Below, piece by piece: positions 26,975 through 36,022 of a stretch of DNA of 64,000 nucleotides. A program made the translations under genes and the position numbers. Location: NCBI GenBank assembly GCA_018613035.1, contig JAGGRA010000028.1:62001-126000 (forward strand), in the 5' to 3' direction. The notes below the pieces were generated by a model, which was not told the DNA's origin, did not search any database, and saw only the letters and a program-made list of their open reading frames with translations. Source of the stretch: Pseudomonas sp. ISL-84. GTDB taxonomy: Bacteria; Bacillota; Bacilli; Bacillales; Cytobacillaceae. How positions within the stretch are numbered: the stretch's first letter is position 1; every line of letters begins with the position of its first letter.

Positions 26975-28055
26975 TCCTGTATTAAGCCAGCGGTCGGCAG
27001 AGACAGTGATCCAGCTAGCGAAACAGTATACCATAAAGACTGGACGCAAGCCTGTATTTATGGAAGTATGCGGCTCCCATACAATGGCTCTTGCAAAAAC
27101 AGGGGTTAAAACGAGATTAAAAGATTATGTTCGATTAATCGCAGGGCCAGGATGCCCTGTTTGTGTCACAGACCAAAAAACAATTGACAGCATGATCAGC
27201 TTATCCGAAGATCCCCGCAGAATTCTATGTACTTTTGGAGATATGGTGCGCGTCCCAGGATCTAAGCATTCTTTGATGGATGCAAAAACAGAGGGGAAGG
27301 ATATTCGCATTGTCTATTCTCCACTGGACAGCCTTCGAATTGCAGAAGAAAATCCAGATAGGGAGATAGTATTTTTAGGGATAGGATTTGAAACCACCAT
27401 CCCTCTCTTGGCTGCTGCAATAAAAGAAGCGGAAAAAAGGGGCTTAAACAACTTTACAATTTGGATGACCACTAAATTGGTTGAACCGGTTTTGCGGTCA
27501 CTTCTCGAGGCGGGAGAAATTCACCTTGACGGCTTTCTGCTCCCCGGCCATGTTTCCATTGTCCTTGGAAAAGAGAGCTACTCTTTTTTAGCGGAGGAAT
27601 ACAAAATGCCTGGAGTTATTTCAGGTTTTGAACCTGTACAGCTGCTCAGCAGTATTTACAAATTATTGCAGCTATGCCTAGAGAAGAAAGCAGATATCAT
27701 TAATGATTATCCATACATTGTCTCGGAAAAAGGGAACTTATCATCCCAAAGCCTCATGCAGGAATATTTAAAGCATGCTGATGAAGATTGGCGCGGGATT
27801 GGAACGATCCCCAGTAGCGGCATGGTGCTGAAAGAAGAATTCGAAAAGTTTGATGCGAAAAAGAAGTTTAAGGTCATCACAGAGCCGCCGCGAAAAACGA
27901 AATGCCGCTGTGGTGAGGTAATTCGTGGACTTGTTGAACCTGAGAAGTGTGTCCTTTTCAAAAAAGCCTGCACACCATCCAATCCAATTGGTCCTTGCAT
28001 GGTTTCAGCAGAAGGCACATGTGCAGCCCACTATCACTATATGAGGGAGGAGTAA
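26949..28055 (+). CDS. hypD: hydrogenase Fe-S maturation factor HypD
   Basis: This 368-residue scaffold carries a [4Fe-4S] cluster and is where the Fe(CN)2CO unit is assembled. Motifs present are MEVCGSHTMAL, GPGCPVCVT, GFETTIP, LPGHVS, and the C-terminal Cys-rich CRCGEVIRG ... CTPSNPIGPCMVSAEGTCAAHY. ATG 26949 is supported by GGAGG 10 bases upstream; an in-frame TTG sits immediately before. It lies between hypC and hypE with only two bases before hypE. Confidence 0.95.
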   Translation: MDSMAPFSDPVLSQRSAETVIQLAKQYTIKTGRKPVFMEVCGSHTMALAKTGVKTRLKDYVRLIAGPGCPVCVTDQKTIDSMISLSEDPRRILCTFGDMVRVPGSKHSLMDAKTEGKDIRIVYSPLDSLRIAEENPDREIVFLGIGFETTIPLLAAAIKEAEKRGLNNFTIWMTTKLVEPVLRSLLEAGEIHLDGFLLPGHVSIVLGKESYSFLAEEYKMPGVISGFEPVQLLSSIYKLLQLCLEKKADIINDYPYIVSEKGNLSSQSLMQEYLKHADEDWRGIGTIPSSGMVLKEEFEKFDAKKKFKVITEPPRKTKCRCGEVIRGLVEPEKCVLFKKACTPSNPIGPCMVSAEGTCAAHYHYMREE

Positions 28056-28057
28056 CC

Positions 28058-29068
28058 ATGCAGCAGAGGATTAACCTGGCCCATGGGGAAGGTGGAGAGC
28101 TAACGCACAAGCTGATTAAGGAAGTCTTTGAAAAAGCATTCGGCCATGGAGAACACACAAAGTATGATGCCCCCATGCTTGAATGCAAATCTGAAATCAT
28201 TGCATTCACTACTGATAGCTATGTTGTAAAACCGATCTTCTTTCCCGGCGGAAATATTGGTAAGCTGGCTGTTACCGGGACTGTTAATGACCTGGCTGTC
28301 AGCGGCGCTGTTCCAAAATATATGACAGCAGGATTCATTATTGAAGAAGGACTTTCTCTTAGATATCTAAAGGAAGTTGTAGACAGCATGGCTGCTGAAG
28401 CTAAAAAAGCAGGAATCAGAATCATTGCTGGAGACACAAAGGTGGTTGAAAAAGGGAGCGCTGATCAGTTATTTATTAATACTGCAGGCGTTGGCATTTT
28501 GGAAAGCGGGCAGAAACTCCATCAAGAAAACATTCAGGAAGGTGATTCTATTATCTTAAGCGGCACAATCGGAGATCACGGAATTGCGATTGTCAGTGCC
28601 AGAGAAGAGCTTGGCCTCATATCGGATATTAAAAGTGATTGCGCCTCTCTGAACGGGCTGATTCAAGAACTGCTGCAAAAGGTAAAAGGAATTCGAGTAA
28701 TAAAGGATCCCACCAGGGGCGGCCTAGCCACAGCACTTGTGGAGCTTTGTGAGGATTTCCATTTTACCTCCGAGATCTTGGAGGAATCTATACCTATAAG
28801 GAATGATGTTCATGGAGCATGCGATATCCTTGGCTTTGATCCTCTTTATCTGGCAAATGAGGGGAAAATGATTTTAATTGTAGAATCAAAAAATAAGGAA
28901 CGTGTGCTTCAAATCTTAAAGAAACATCCTCTGGGAGAAAAAGCTGCGATAATCGGGCGGGTAACGAGCAGAAATGTGAGTGCAGGGGAGCTATTTTTAA
29001 AAACTCCGCTAGGAACAACCCGGCGATTGCAACGGCTGTCCGGAATGCTATTGCCCAGAATTTGTTAA
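28058..29068 (+). CDS. hypE: carbamoyl dehydratase HypE
   Basis: This 336-residue protein of the PurM/SelD-like ATPase fold dehydrates the C-terminal thiocarbamoyl to a thiocyanate. The essential C-terminus PRIC is intact. Other features are LAHGEGGELTHKLI, GTVNDLAVSGA, AGDTKVVEKG and DPTRGGLATAL. The frame stays open 37 codons further upstream inside hypD, but GGGAGGAG directly before ATG 28058 and the family N-terminus fix the start. Confidence 0.95.
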   Translation: MQQRINLAHGEGGELTHKLIKEVFEKAFGHGEHTKYDAPMLECKSEIIAFTTDSYVVKPIFFPGGNIGKLAVTGTVNDLAVSGAVPKYMTAGFIIEEGLSLRYLKEVVDSMAAEAKKAGIRIIAGDTKVVEKGSADQLFINTAGVGILESGQKLHQENIQEGDSIILSGTIGDHGIAIVSAREELGLISDIKSDCASLNGLIQELLQKVKGIRVIKDPTRGGLATALVELCEDFHFTSEILEESIPIRNDVHGACDILGFDPLYLANEGKMILIVESKNKERVLQILKKHPLGEKAAIIGRVTSRNVSAGELFLKTPLGTTRRLQRLSGMLLPRIC

Positions 29069-29122
29069 AGTTTTCTGCTCCACTGCATAGGATAGGGTAT
29101 GAAAGCCTAAGGAGAGAATGCT

Positions 29123-29629
29123 ATGCAAAACATCAGGATGCTTCAGCACCAGGTTAATAGCCTTGTGACACAGGCAAGGCATGATATTTACACCATCTCG
29201 GTCACCACAGACCATACAGCCAAACAATTAAGCCTTCAGCGATTATGGGATACTTTAACGAGTATTCAATTTTTGAATGATCTTTTGGCTAACCACACTA
29301 TTTCAGCAAATAATGGTTCAGTCCTGCCGATGTCTGCTTCAAATAATCAGCTAAACTCTCAGAACATATCTGCAGCGAACCCTCCATTCGTTCAGCCTAA
29401 TCAACCTTTCACCATTCAAGAATTAGCGAATTACGATGGCAAAAATGGAAGGCCTGCATATGTAGCCGTGGGCGGCATCGTCTATGATGTTACCAATAAC
29501 AGGGCTTGGGCCGCTGCCACTCATTTCGGTTTGGTTTCAGGGAAGGATTATACCCAGGAGTTCGCCTCCTGCCACACAGGACAGCAATCGATTTTAGCGA
29601 CTTTGCCGGTCGTAGGGAGGTTGGTATAA
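29123..29629 (+). CDS. cytochrome b5-like heme/steroid-binding domain protein
   Basis: This 168-residue protein has a helical N-terminal half (about 1-60), a Ser/Asn-rich linker, and a C-terminal cytochrome b5-like domain (about 96-168: FTIQELANYDGKNGRPAYVAVGGIVYDVT ... ATHFGLVSGKDYTQEFASCH). Members of this short b5-like class bind heme or steroids; His residues in ATHFG and SCHTG are possible ligands. It has no signal or membrane span. Between hypE and the hydrogenase small subunit, it may be an electron acceptor or assembly partner; that role is inference. AAGGAGA precedes the ATG. Confidence 0.78.
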   Translation: MQNIRMLQHQVNSLVTQARHDIYTISVTTDHTAKQLSLQRLWDTLTSIQFLNDLLANHTISANNGSVLPMSASNNQLNSQNISAANPPFVQPNQPFTIQELANYDGKNGRPAYVAVGGIVYDVTNNRAWAAATHFGLVSGKDYTQEFASCHTGQQSILATLPVVGRLV

Positions 29630-30534
29630 TGGAAAAATATATTTTGCCGCCTGAGTCATTAACCAATGAGGCGATTGCAGCGAGGTTAACCAAAGGTGCA
29701 AGAAAAGGGATTGAGGACGGTCTAATTAAAAAAAAGAACCTTGTTTACTTGGAGCTGAACGGGTGCTCCGGCAATATCATTTCTTTGCTTAATGGGGAAA
29801 ATCCGGATTTTGAATATTTGATGGGCTCCATGGTCAATCTCGTTTATAGCAATAGCTTAATGGCTTCTGAAGGGAAGCTGGCCGTTGAAAAGCTCATGGA
29901 CGCATTAGATGAAGAATATATTCTAGCAGTGGAAGGAGCAGTTGCTTTAAGGGACAATGGATTATATAACATTATCGGCAGCTGGCAGGAAAAACCGCTT
30001 ACCGGTTTGGAAGCGGCGAAAATGCTAGGGGGAAAAGCATCCCATATTCTCGCTGTAGGGGCTTGTGCGACCCACGGGGGTGTATCTGCAGCCAGGCCCA
30101 ATCCTTCCCAGTCAGTAGGACTGCAGGATGTCCTCCCAGATAAGAATATGATAAAACTGCCTGGTTGCCCTGTCCATCCGGACTGGTTTTTGGGAACGTT
30201 AGCCCATATTCTTTTATACGGTGATCCCGATACTGACAACCTCGGCCGGCCATTAATGTTTTATAGTACGCTCATTCATGACAGATGCCCAAGGCGGCCT
30301 TTTTTTGACCGGGGCATTTTTGCTGAAAAGCTCGGAGATAAAACCTGTTTATTTAAGCTGGGGTGCCGGGGCCCAGTCACCAGGACTGATTGTCCCACAA
30401 GGCAATGGAATGGGCATGTGAATTGGCCGATAGGAGATGACACCCCCTGCATTGGCTGTGCCCAATTCGGATTCCCTGATGCGATGGCTCCTTTTATCAG
30501 TTTTGACACAACAAGGGTGGTGAAGGATGAGTAA
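29629..30534 (+). CDS. [NiFe] hydrogenase small subunit, group 2a-like
   Basis: This 301-residue Fe-S electron-transfer subunit has no twin-arginine signal and no C-terminal anchor, so it is cytosolic. The proximal-cluster motif is NGCSGN (Cys46, Asn49) where most families have CxGC; cyanobacterial HupS of group 2a also has CSGN. Further ligands are in GACATHGG, LPGCPVHPDW, IHDRCPRR, CLFKLGCRGP, TDCPTRQWN and PCIGC. A 36-residue N-terminal extension precedes the core. GGGAGG fixes ATG 29629, overlapping the b5-like gene by one base. Longer upstream reading is a shadow of that gene. Confidence 0.9.
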   Translation: MEKYILPPESLTNEAIAARLTKGARKGIEDGLIKKKNLVYLELNGCSGNIISLLNGENPDFEYLMGSMVNLVYSNSLMASEGKLAVEKLMDALDEEYILAVEGAVALRDNGLYNIIGSWQEKPLTGLEAAKMLGGKASHILAVGACATHGGVSAARPNPSQSVGLQDVLPDKNMIKLPGCPVHPDWFLGTLAHILLYGDPDTDNLGRPLMFYSTLIHDRCPRRPFFDRGIFAEKLGDKTCLFKLGCRGPVTRTDCPTRQWNGHVNWPIGDDTPCIGCAQFGFPDAMAPFISFDTTRVVKDE

Positions 30535-31933
30535 ACGGATTGTTATAAATCCATTAACAAGAATCAGCGGATTTATGGAAATAGAAGTTGTTGTCGATCA
30601 GAATCAGGTTGTTGATGTGAAGACAAAAGGAAACCTGTTCAGGGGCTTTGAGCAAATGCTCGTCGGCAGAAGCCCCTTCGATGCTGTTTATTTTACCCAG
30701 CGCATTTGCGGGATTTGTTCAGCAGCCCACTCAATGGCATCTTCAATCGCTTTGGAGGACGCACTGAAAGTTGCCCCAAGTGAGCAAGGGAAATATTTGC
30801 GTGATATTATCCATTGCTGTGAGTTTTTACAGAACCATATCCGCCACTTTTATCAATATACTGTACCTGATTTTGTGAAAATTGAAGGGAATACATTGCT
30901 GCAAGCAGACCATAATGATTTCAGACTGCCAAAACATGTGAATGCGGCAATTTCACAGCATTACTTCGAATCATTGGAACTAAGCAGGCTTGCGCATCAA
31001 ATGCTGGCCGTTCTCGGAGGAAAAGCTCCACATAACCACGGTGTTTTTATCGGCGGGATTACCACTCAAGCTACAGCTGAAAAAATCGTTCATCTGGATT
31101 CCATCCTTCAGAAAATATCCAGATTTATCGATGAGAAAATGATTCCTGATGTTTTTGAAATAGCGAAGTATTACCCTGAATATTACCGTTTGGGCGGTGG
31201 ATATGGAAACCTTTTGACCTACGGTGCTTTTCATCATTATAAGGATATTGAAACATTATATGTTGATCCCCTTGTGTATACAGATAAAGGAATCGAGCCA
31301 TTTAATGAAGCTAAAATTCAAGAGAAAATAGAGTATTCCTGGTATCAGTCATCTACAACGAGTTACTTTCCTAATGAAAGTATTCCTGAACCTGACCGCA
31401 CCAAGCAAAAAGCCTATTCATGGGTTAAGGCGCCCAGATACGATAATCTCCCCTTTGAGGTCGGACCTTTAGCAAGGCTGATTTTAAGCGGGGAATATAC
31501 GAATGGTATCTCTGCTATGGACAGAACCATAGCCAGAGCACTAGAAGCGAAAAAAATTGCCGGGATCATGAAAACTTTATTGGATTTGCTCATCCCTAAT
31601 ACAGATGTTCAGAAAAAGTATGAGCTGCCAGATGAAGCTATAGGGAGAGGGCTAGTAGACACCACACGAGGTGCATTGGGACATTGGCTTAAAATTAAGG
31701 ATAAAAAGATTGCTTTCTACCAAATTATTACCCCTTCAACATGGGACTTCTCCACTCGTGACGATAACGGATACCTTGGAACAGCTGAAGAAGCGCTTAT
31801 GGGCACTCCTATTCAGGATCCCGAAAACCCTGCTGAAATAGGGAGAATCCTTCGCTCTTTTGATCCTTGCATGTCGTGTGCGACACACGTACATAGACCC
31901 GGAAAAGAAATCAAGACCATTCAGGTGTTCTAA
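30527..31933 (+). CDS. [NiFe] hydrogenase large subunit
   Basis: This 468-residue catalytic subunit carries the NiFe(CN)2CO site. L1 is RICGICS (Cys61, Cys64) and L2 is DPCMSCATH (Cys448, Cys451). The protein should be cleaved after His454, removing the 14-residue tail VHRPGKEIKTIQVF once nickel is loaded. All four nickel ligands are Cys, so this is not a NiFeSe enzyme. It starts inside the small-subunit gene (8-base overlap) and ends one base into the protease gene. It likely oxidises H2, given the group 2-like small subunit. Confidence 0.93.
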   Translation: MSKRIVINPLTRISGFMEIEVVVDQNQVVDVKTKGNLFRGFEQMLVGRSPFDAVYFTQRICGICSAAHSMASSIALEDALKVAPSEQGKYLRDIIHCCEFLQNHIRHFYQYTVPDFVKIEGNTLLQADHNDFRLPKHVNAAISQHYFESLELSRLAHQMLAVLGGKAPHNHGVFIGGITTQATAEKIVHLDSILQKISRFIDEKMIPDVFEIAKYYPEYYRLGGGYGNLLTYGAFHHYKDIETLYVDPLVYTDKGIEPFNEAKIQEKIEYSWYQSSTTSYFPNESIPEPDRTKQKAYSWVKAPRYDNLPFEVGPLARLILSGEYTNGISAMDRTIARALEAKKIAGIMKTLLDLLIPNTDVQKKYELPDEAIGRGLVDTTRGALGHWLKIKDKKIAFYQIITPSTWDFSTRDDNGYLGTAEEALMGTPIQDPENPAEIGRILRSFDPCMSCATHVHRPGKEIKTIQVF

Positions 31934-32379
31934 TGAAAAATATCATTATTTTAGGAATAGGCAATAAGCTGATGATGGATGATGGTATCGGGGTGTATCT
32001 TGTTGAAGAACTAAGTAAAACAGAAACGAATCCGCAAATCAACTATGTTATTGGCGAGTCGGACATTGATTATAGCCTTTCACAGCTTGAAGGTGCCGAA
32101 TTTGTCATTATACTTGATGCAGTACTTTCTGGTAGTAAACCAGGTGACCTGACCATATTTCCGCTTGACCGGGTCCACTCACATAGAATGCTGGATTTAT
32201 CGCCTCATAACCTGCATTTATTTCAAGCATTATATTATCAAAGAGACAAAATGAAAGGATTTCTTATCGGCATTGAACCTTCCGAAATATCTTTCCAAAT
32301 GGGTTTAAGCAGGGTGCTATCAAAGAAATGGCCCGAGATTTTATACTCAGTGAAGAAAACAATTGAGGAACTTCTATAA
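31933..32379 (+). CDS. hydrogenase maturation endopeptidase (HyaD/HybD family)
   Basis: This 148-residue protease removes the C-terminal tail of the large subunit after nickel insertion. It has the family start GIGNKLMMDDGIG with the acidic nickel ligand Asp16/Asp17, the ILDAV acidic site, and a His in SPHNLHL. The ATG overlaps the large-subunit stop (TAATG). It is the last gene of the hyp-hydrogenase operon. Confidence 0.9.
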   Translation: MKNIIILGIGNKLMMDDGIGVYLVEELSKTETNPQINYVIGESDIDYSLSQLEGAEFVIILDAVLSGSKPGDLTIFPLDRVHSHRMLDLSPHNLHLFQALYYQRDKMKGFLIGIEPSEISFQMGLSRVLSKKWPEILYSVKKTIEELL

Positions 32380-32381
32380 AA

Positions 32382-32461
32382 ATGGCTATGTTAAAAGCTT
32401 ATTGTTGTTTTTTAGCACCCTGTTGATTAAAGCGGAAAACAGGCAAGTTTAACAGAGCCAT
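32382..32461 (+). other. long-range inverted repeat after the hydrogenase operon
   Basis: ATGGCT-A-TGTTAAA at 32382-32395 is complementary to TTTAACA-G-AGCCAT at 32448-32461, closing a 52-base loop that itself contains a T6 run. It may be a 3' processing or stability structure; the true terminator lies after it. Confidence 0.35.
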
Positions 32462-32486
32462 AAAAATAAAAGAAGTTTAACGATTT

Positions 32487-32517
32487 AGGATGAACGGACC
32501 TTGGTCATCCTTTTTTT
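32487..32517 (+). terminator. intrinsic terminator of the hydrogenase operon
   Basis: AGGATGA and TCATCCT form the stem, followed by seven T residues. Confidence 0.82.
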
Positions 32518-32642
32518 GTTTTTTCTTTAAATAAGAATGCTTGCTATTTTTTCTGTAAACACACAATATAAATAAGGGCATAATATTCTAAAAGAATTTC
32601 TCTCCTTAAAAAATACGCTAGGAAAAGAAAGTAGGGTTTTAT

Positions 32643-34040
32643 TTGCAGGAATTTTTAACATTAGGCATCTCAGAACAGCTCTCAAAAACATTGCTGAGCC
32701 AGGGGATCGGGAAACCGACTCCCATTCAGGAGCAAGCAATTCCGGCTGTAATGTCGGGCAAAGATCTGATTGCCCAAGCACAAACGGGAACGGGCAAAAC
32801 ATTTGCTTTTATTCTGCCGATTCTGGAAAAGATCGACCTGTCTGCAGCAATTATCCAAGCACTGATTGTAACGCCCACAAGGGAATTGGCTTTACAAATA
32901 ACAGACGAGATTCAAAAGCTCACTGCAGACAATAATGCTATAGATGTATTGGCAGTATATGGAGGACAGGATGTTGACAAACAGCTAAAAAAGCTCAAAA
33001 AAAATATTCATATCGTTGTCGGTACTCCCGGTCGTTTGCTTGACCATATTAAAAGGGAAACCATTGATTTGTCCCGCACCGATTTTTTAGTTTTGGATGA
33101 AGCAGATCAGATGCTTCATATCGGATTTCTGAATGAAGTCGAAGATATTATAAAAGAAACATCGCCTGAAAGGCAGACCATGCTGTTTTCTGCAACCATA
33201 CCTGCAGAAATTCGAAAACTTGCAAAAAAACACATGAAAGAGCCAGAGTATATTCAAATTGAAAAAACTCAAGGACCTGCCCACTCAGTAAAGCAGTTGG
33301 CCATACATACAACAGACCGCGCTAAACAGGCAACAATTATGGAGCTGGTTCAAACACACAGACCCTATTTAGCCGTCATTTTCTGCAGAACTAAACGCAG
33401 GGTAAGCAAGTTATATGAGGTACTCAAAACGAATGGTTTTCAATGTGATGAGCTGCACGGCGATTTATCCCAGGCAAAACGGGAACAAGTAATGAAACGG
33501 TTCAGGGATGCTGAAATTCAGTTATTAATAGCCACAGATGTGGCTGCCAGAGGCCTTGATGTCGAAGGAGTTACACATGTCTTCAATTATGATATTCCGC
33601 TTGATCCTGAAAGCTATGTTCACCGCATCGGAAGAACGGGGCGGGCAGGGACAAAAGGACTGGCGATTACCTTTTATTCATCTGCGGACAAGCCTCTCCT
33701 GGAGTCAATCGAAAAAGGCCTTAATATCCATATTCCTAAGCAAAATCTGGGAAATAGCCAAAAGGACCAAGAAAATAAGAAACCTGCCCGGAATTCAGAT
33801 AAAAGCGGACAAGCCCTAATGCGCCAGGGTTCATCTGGAAGAGGGAAGAGAGAAAGTAGGGAAGAAACAGCCCGGAAAGATAAAGACAGCAGAGGCCCAA
33901 ATAAAAAAAGCAGGCAAGGGAAAAGTAAGCGATCGGAAATATCAAGTTCCACTCTGTCAGGCCGCAGAACATCGCAGGGAAAAAAGAAGACTGCAGCAGC
34001 CAAGTCTATGAGAAGTACGTCAAAAAAACGTGGCAGGTAA
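32643..34040 (+). CDS. DEAD-box RNA helicase
   Basis: This 465-residue ATP-dependent RNA helicase has the Q motif [14 protein letters not shown], motif [24 protein letters not shown] (VLDEADQML), SAT, RGLDVEG and [10 protein letters not shown]. The C-terminal 90 residues are disordered and very basic (repeated Lys/Arg/Ser), a likely RNA-tethering tail as in CshA/CshB-type helicases of RNA turnover and cold adaptation. A TTG start is read, with only a weak TAGGG site upstream, so expression may be low or the start slightly misplaced. The next gene follows after 25 bases. Confidence 0.87.
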   Translation: MQEFLTLGISEQLSKTLLSQGIGKPTPIQEQAIPAVMSGKDLIAQAQTGTGKTFAFILPILEKIDLSAAIIQALIVTPTRELALQITDEIQKLTADNNAIDVLAVYGGQDVDKQLKKLKKNIHIVVGTPGRLLDHIKRETIDLSRTDFLVLDEADQMLHIGFLNEVEDIIKETSPERQTMLFSATIPAEIRKLAKKHMKEPEYIQIEKTQGPAHSVKQLAIHTTDRAKQATIMELVQTHRPYLAVIFCRTKRRVSKLYEVLKTNGFQCDELHGDLSQAKREQVMKRFRDAEIQLLIATDVAARGLDVEGVTHVFNYDIPLDPESYVHRIGRTGRAGTKGLAITFYSSADKPLLESIEKGLNIHIPKQNLGNSQKDQENKKPARNSDKSGQALMRQGSSGRGKRESREETARKDKDSRGPNKKSRQGKSKRSEISSSTLSGRRTSQGKKKTAAAKSMRSTSKKRGR

Positions 34041-34065
34041 TCATTATTAAAGGAGGAAGTGCACC

Positions 34066-34650
34066 TTGTTAAAAGAACGGATTGAAAAACACTTGAAGGA
34101 ACAAGGAAACAATATTTATATGGAAGAAAAAGAATTTGCTGAAAAACATCAGCTGCTAGCAGAAGCTGATGCAAATGATGTGAAAAACTCTGATAACCGC
34201 TTTGCGGATGCTTATATTGAGCGTGGTGACAAAGAAACAGAGGAAGTTCTCAGCCAGGAAACGGCAGAGTTTTTAAATCAGCCGATCGAGTACTTCCAAA
34301 AAAATAAAAATGAATTTATGTACCTGGAGTCAAATTGGTTTGACCTAATAGGCGCAGAAGCGGTGTCCTTTGAAACAGATGATGTTTTTGGAAATTATGA
34401 AGTGATGCTGGGATTGAAACTGCCAAAAAAATCAGAATCTGCCATAAAATCATTTATAAATGAAAACACCTCATCCGGTTCTGCCAAATACAGCTTAATG
34501 TTCAGCCAGCAGGATGGGCTTTGGGATTTCAATTTCTCATTAAACGACATTGAAGGCTTTAAAGAGGATTTAACCATAAATGAAGCCTACCAATTAATAT
34601 ACCGTTATCTCTTTCACCTTGTTTCCACTGTAGAAGAAAAACGGGCATAA
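34066..34650 (+). CDS. conserved hypothetical protein (194 aa)
   Basis: This acidic cytosolic protein has a helical N-terminus (about 1-75, LKERIEKHLKEQGNNIYMEE...) and a mixed C-terminal part (YLESNWFDLIGAEAVSFETDDVFGNYEVMLGLKLP ... QDGLWDFNFSLNDIEGF). I recognise no catalytic motif or family. AAAGGAGG lies 9 bases before the TTG start. It is probably cotranscribed with the DEAD-box helicase. Confidence 0.75.
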   Translation: MLKERIEKHLKEQGNNIYMEEKEFAEKHQLLAEADANDVKNSDNRFADAYIERGDKETEEVLSQETAEFLNQPIEYFQKNKNEFMYLESNWFDLIGAEAVSFETDDVFGNYEVMLGLKLPKKSESAIKSFINENTSSGSAKYSLMFSQQDGLWDFNFSLNDIEGFKEDLTINEAYQLIYRYLFHLVSTVEEKRA

Positions 34651-34703
34651 TTGCAAAGAAAAAGATAAAAATATTAGGTGATAATAGGATCAGCTCTTAA
34701 ATT

Positions 34704-34742
34704 TCATGTCCAACCATGACATTTATCATGGGTTGGACATGA
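34704..34742 (+). promoter_or_regulatory. long dyad upstream of des, DesR operator candidate
   Basis: TCATGTCCAACC (34704-34715) and GGTTGGACATGA (34731-34742) are perfect 12-base inverted arms; inner ATGA/TCAT extends the symmetry, leaving a 6-base centre. It lies 72 bases before the desaturase start codon. Because desK and desR follow the gene, this is the natural candidate for the DesR binding site. No T-run follows, so it is not a terminator. Confidence 0.55.
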
Positions 34743-34813
34743 CACCTATGTCTTCAAAGCAGGCTGGAAACCCTTTATTATTAAATTAACGTCATGATGA
34801 AGGGAATTAAAAA

Positions 34814-35860
34814 ATGACTTCTAAACAAAAACAACTCAACTTAAAAAAACAGATGGCACCTTATGAAAAATCAGATTTAAATCGCAGTATTATGCAGTTG
34901 ATCAATACTCTTGGACCATTTTTCCTGCTTTGGTTTCTTGCGTATAAGAGCTTGAGTGTGTCGTATTTCCTCACTCTGGGTATTTCCGTAATAGCGGCTG
35001 GATTTCTGATCAGGACTTTCATCATTTTCCATGATTGCTGTCACCATTCCTTCTTTAAAAATCGCTCTGCCAATAAAATTGTTGGAACTATAACCGGGAT
35101 TATGACTGTTTTCCCTTATCACCAGTGGCAGCATGACCACAACGTCCACCATGCCACAAGCGGAAACCTGGACAAGCGCGGAACAGGAGATATTTGGACT
35201 TTGACAGTGAATGAATATCAGGCTGCTTCCTTTTCAACTCGTGCAGCTTACCGCATGTACCGCAATCCATTTGTCATGTTTCTAATAGGGCCGATTTATG
35301 TTTTTATGTTAAAGAATCGGTTTAACCGCAAAGGTGCGAGGAAGAATGAGCGTATAAATACTTATCTTACAAACACGGCAATCGTTGCTTTATACGCACT
35401 AATGTGCTGGGCAATCGGCTGGGAAGCTTTTCTGATGGTTCAGGGCCCAATATTTTTAATTTCAGGAGCAGCTGGAATATGGCTGTTTTATGTACAGCAT
35501 ACATTTGAGGATTCTTATTTTGAAGAAGACGATAAATGGGAATATGTCAAAGCAGCTGTTGAGGGAAGCTCATTTTACAAGCTTCCAAAAGTTTTGCAAT
35601 GGCTGACAGGAAACATCGGGTTCCATCATATTCATCATTTAAGTCCGCGAGTGCCTAACTATAACCTGGAAGATGCGCATTATAATACGGCAGAGCTTCA
35701 AAATGTGCCAACGATCACACTTTCTACAAGCCTGCAGTCACTGCGATTCCGATTATGGGATGAGGAACTACAGAATTTCACAGGCTATCAGGCTGCTAAA
35801 AAAGCGGCACACAGCAAAAAGGAAAACAGAGCGGGTAAGACTGCATCAGTTAAGCCTTAA
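34814..35860 (+). CDS. des: membrane fatty acid desaturase (Des)
   Basis: This 348-residue integral membrane diiron desaturase has the three histidine boxes HDCCHH, HNVHH and HIHHL, separated by hydrophobic spans (about residues 27-70 and 190-235). B. subtilis Des introduces a delta-5 double bond in membrane phospholipid acyl chains on cold shock. A basic tail (KKAAHSKKENRAGK) is cytosolic. AAGGGA precedes the ATG. Next to desK and desR, it should be switched on when the membrane becomes rigid. Confidence 0.93.
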   Translation: MTSKQKQLNLKKQMAPYEKSDLNRSIMQLINTLGPFFLLWFLAYKSLSVSYFLTLGISVIAAGFLIRTFIIFHDCCHHSFFKNRSANKIVGTITGIMTVFPYHQWQHDHNVHHATSGNLDKRGTGDIWTLTVNEYQAASFSTRAAYRMYRNPFVMFLIGPIYVFMLKNRFNRKGARKNERINTYLTNTAIVALYALMCWAIGWEAFLMVQGPIFLISGAAGIWLFYVQHTFEDSYFEEDDKWEYVKAAVEGSSFYKLPKVLQWLTGNIGFHHIHHLSPRVPNYNLEDAHYNTAELQNVPTITLSTSLQSLRFRLWDEELQNFTGYQAAKKAAHSKKENRAGKTASVKP

Positions 35861-35897
35861 CGTGAGAACGGGACAAGTAACCAGTCCCATACTAAAG

Positions 35898-35940
35898 AAC
35901 AGCTCCTTTGTGGTATGATGACAAAGGAGCTGTTTATTTT
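35898..35940 (+). terminator. intrinsic terminator of des
   Basis: AACAGCTCCTTTGT and ACAAAGGAGCTGTT form a perfect 14-bp stem followed by TTATTTTT. Confidence 0.9.
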
Positions 35941-36022
35941 TATAATAGCTTGTATATATCCTCTCCAATCAAAAAGGTGTCAAAATACTTAGCCTTAAAG
36001 AAAGCAAAAGAGGTTTTCATTT

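Noticed and set aside
27947-28057. 37-residue N-terminal extension of HypE
   Set aside because: It lies inside hypD, and the family N-terminus starts at ATG 28058 behind GGGAGGAG.
29506-29628. 41-residue N-terminal extension of the hydrogenase small subunit
   Set aside because: It reads out of frame through the b5-like gene; ATG 29629 has a strong GGGAGG site.
31859-31880. NiFeSe-type hydrogenase
   Set aside because: Both L2 metal ligands are encoded by cysteine codons; no TGA occurs.
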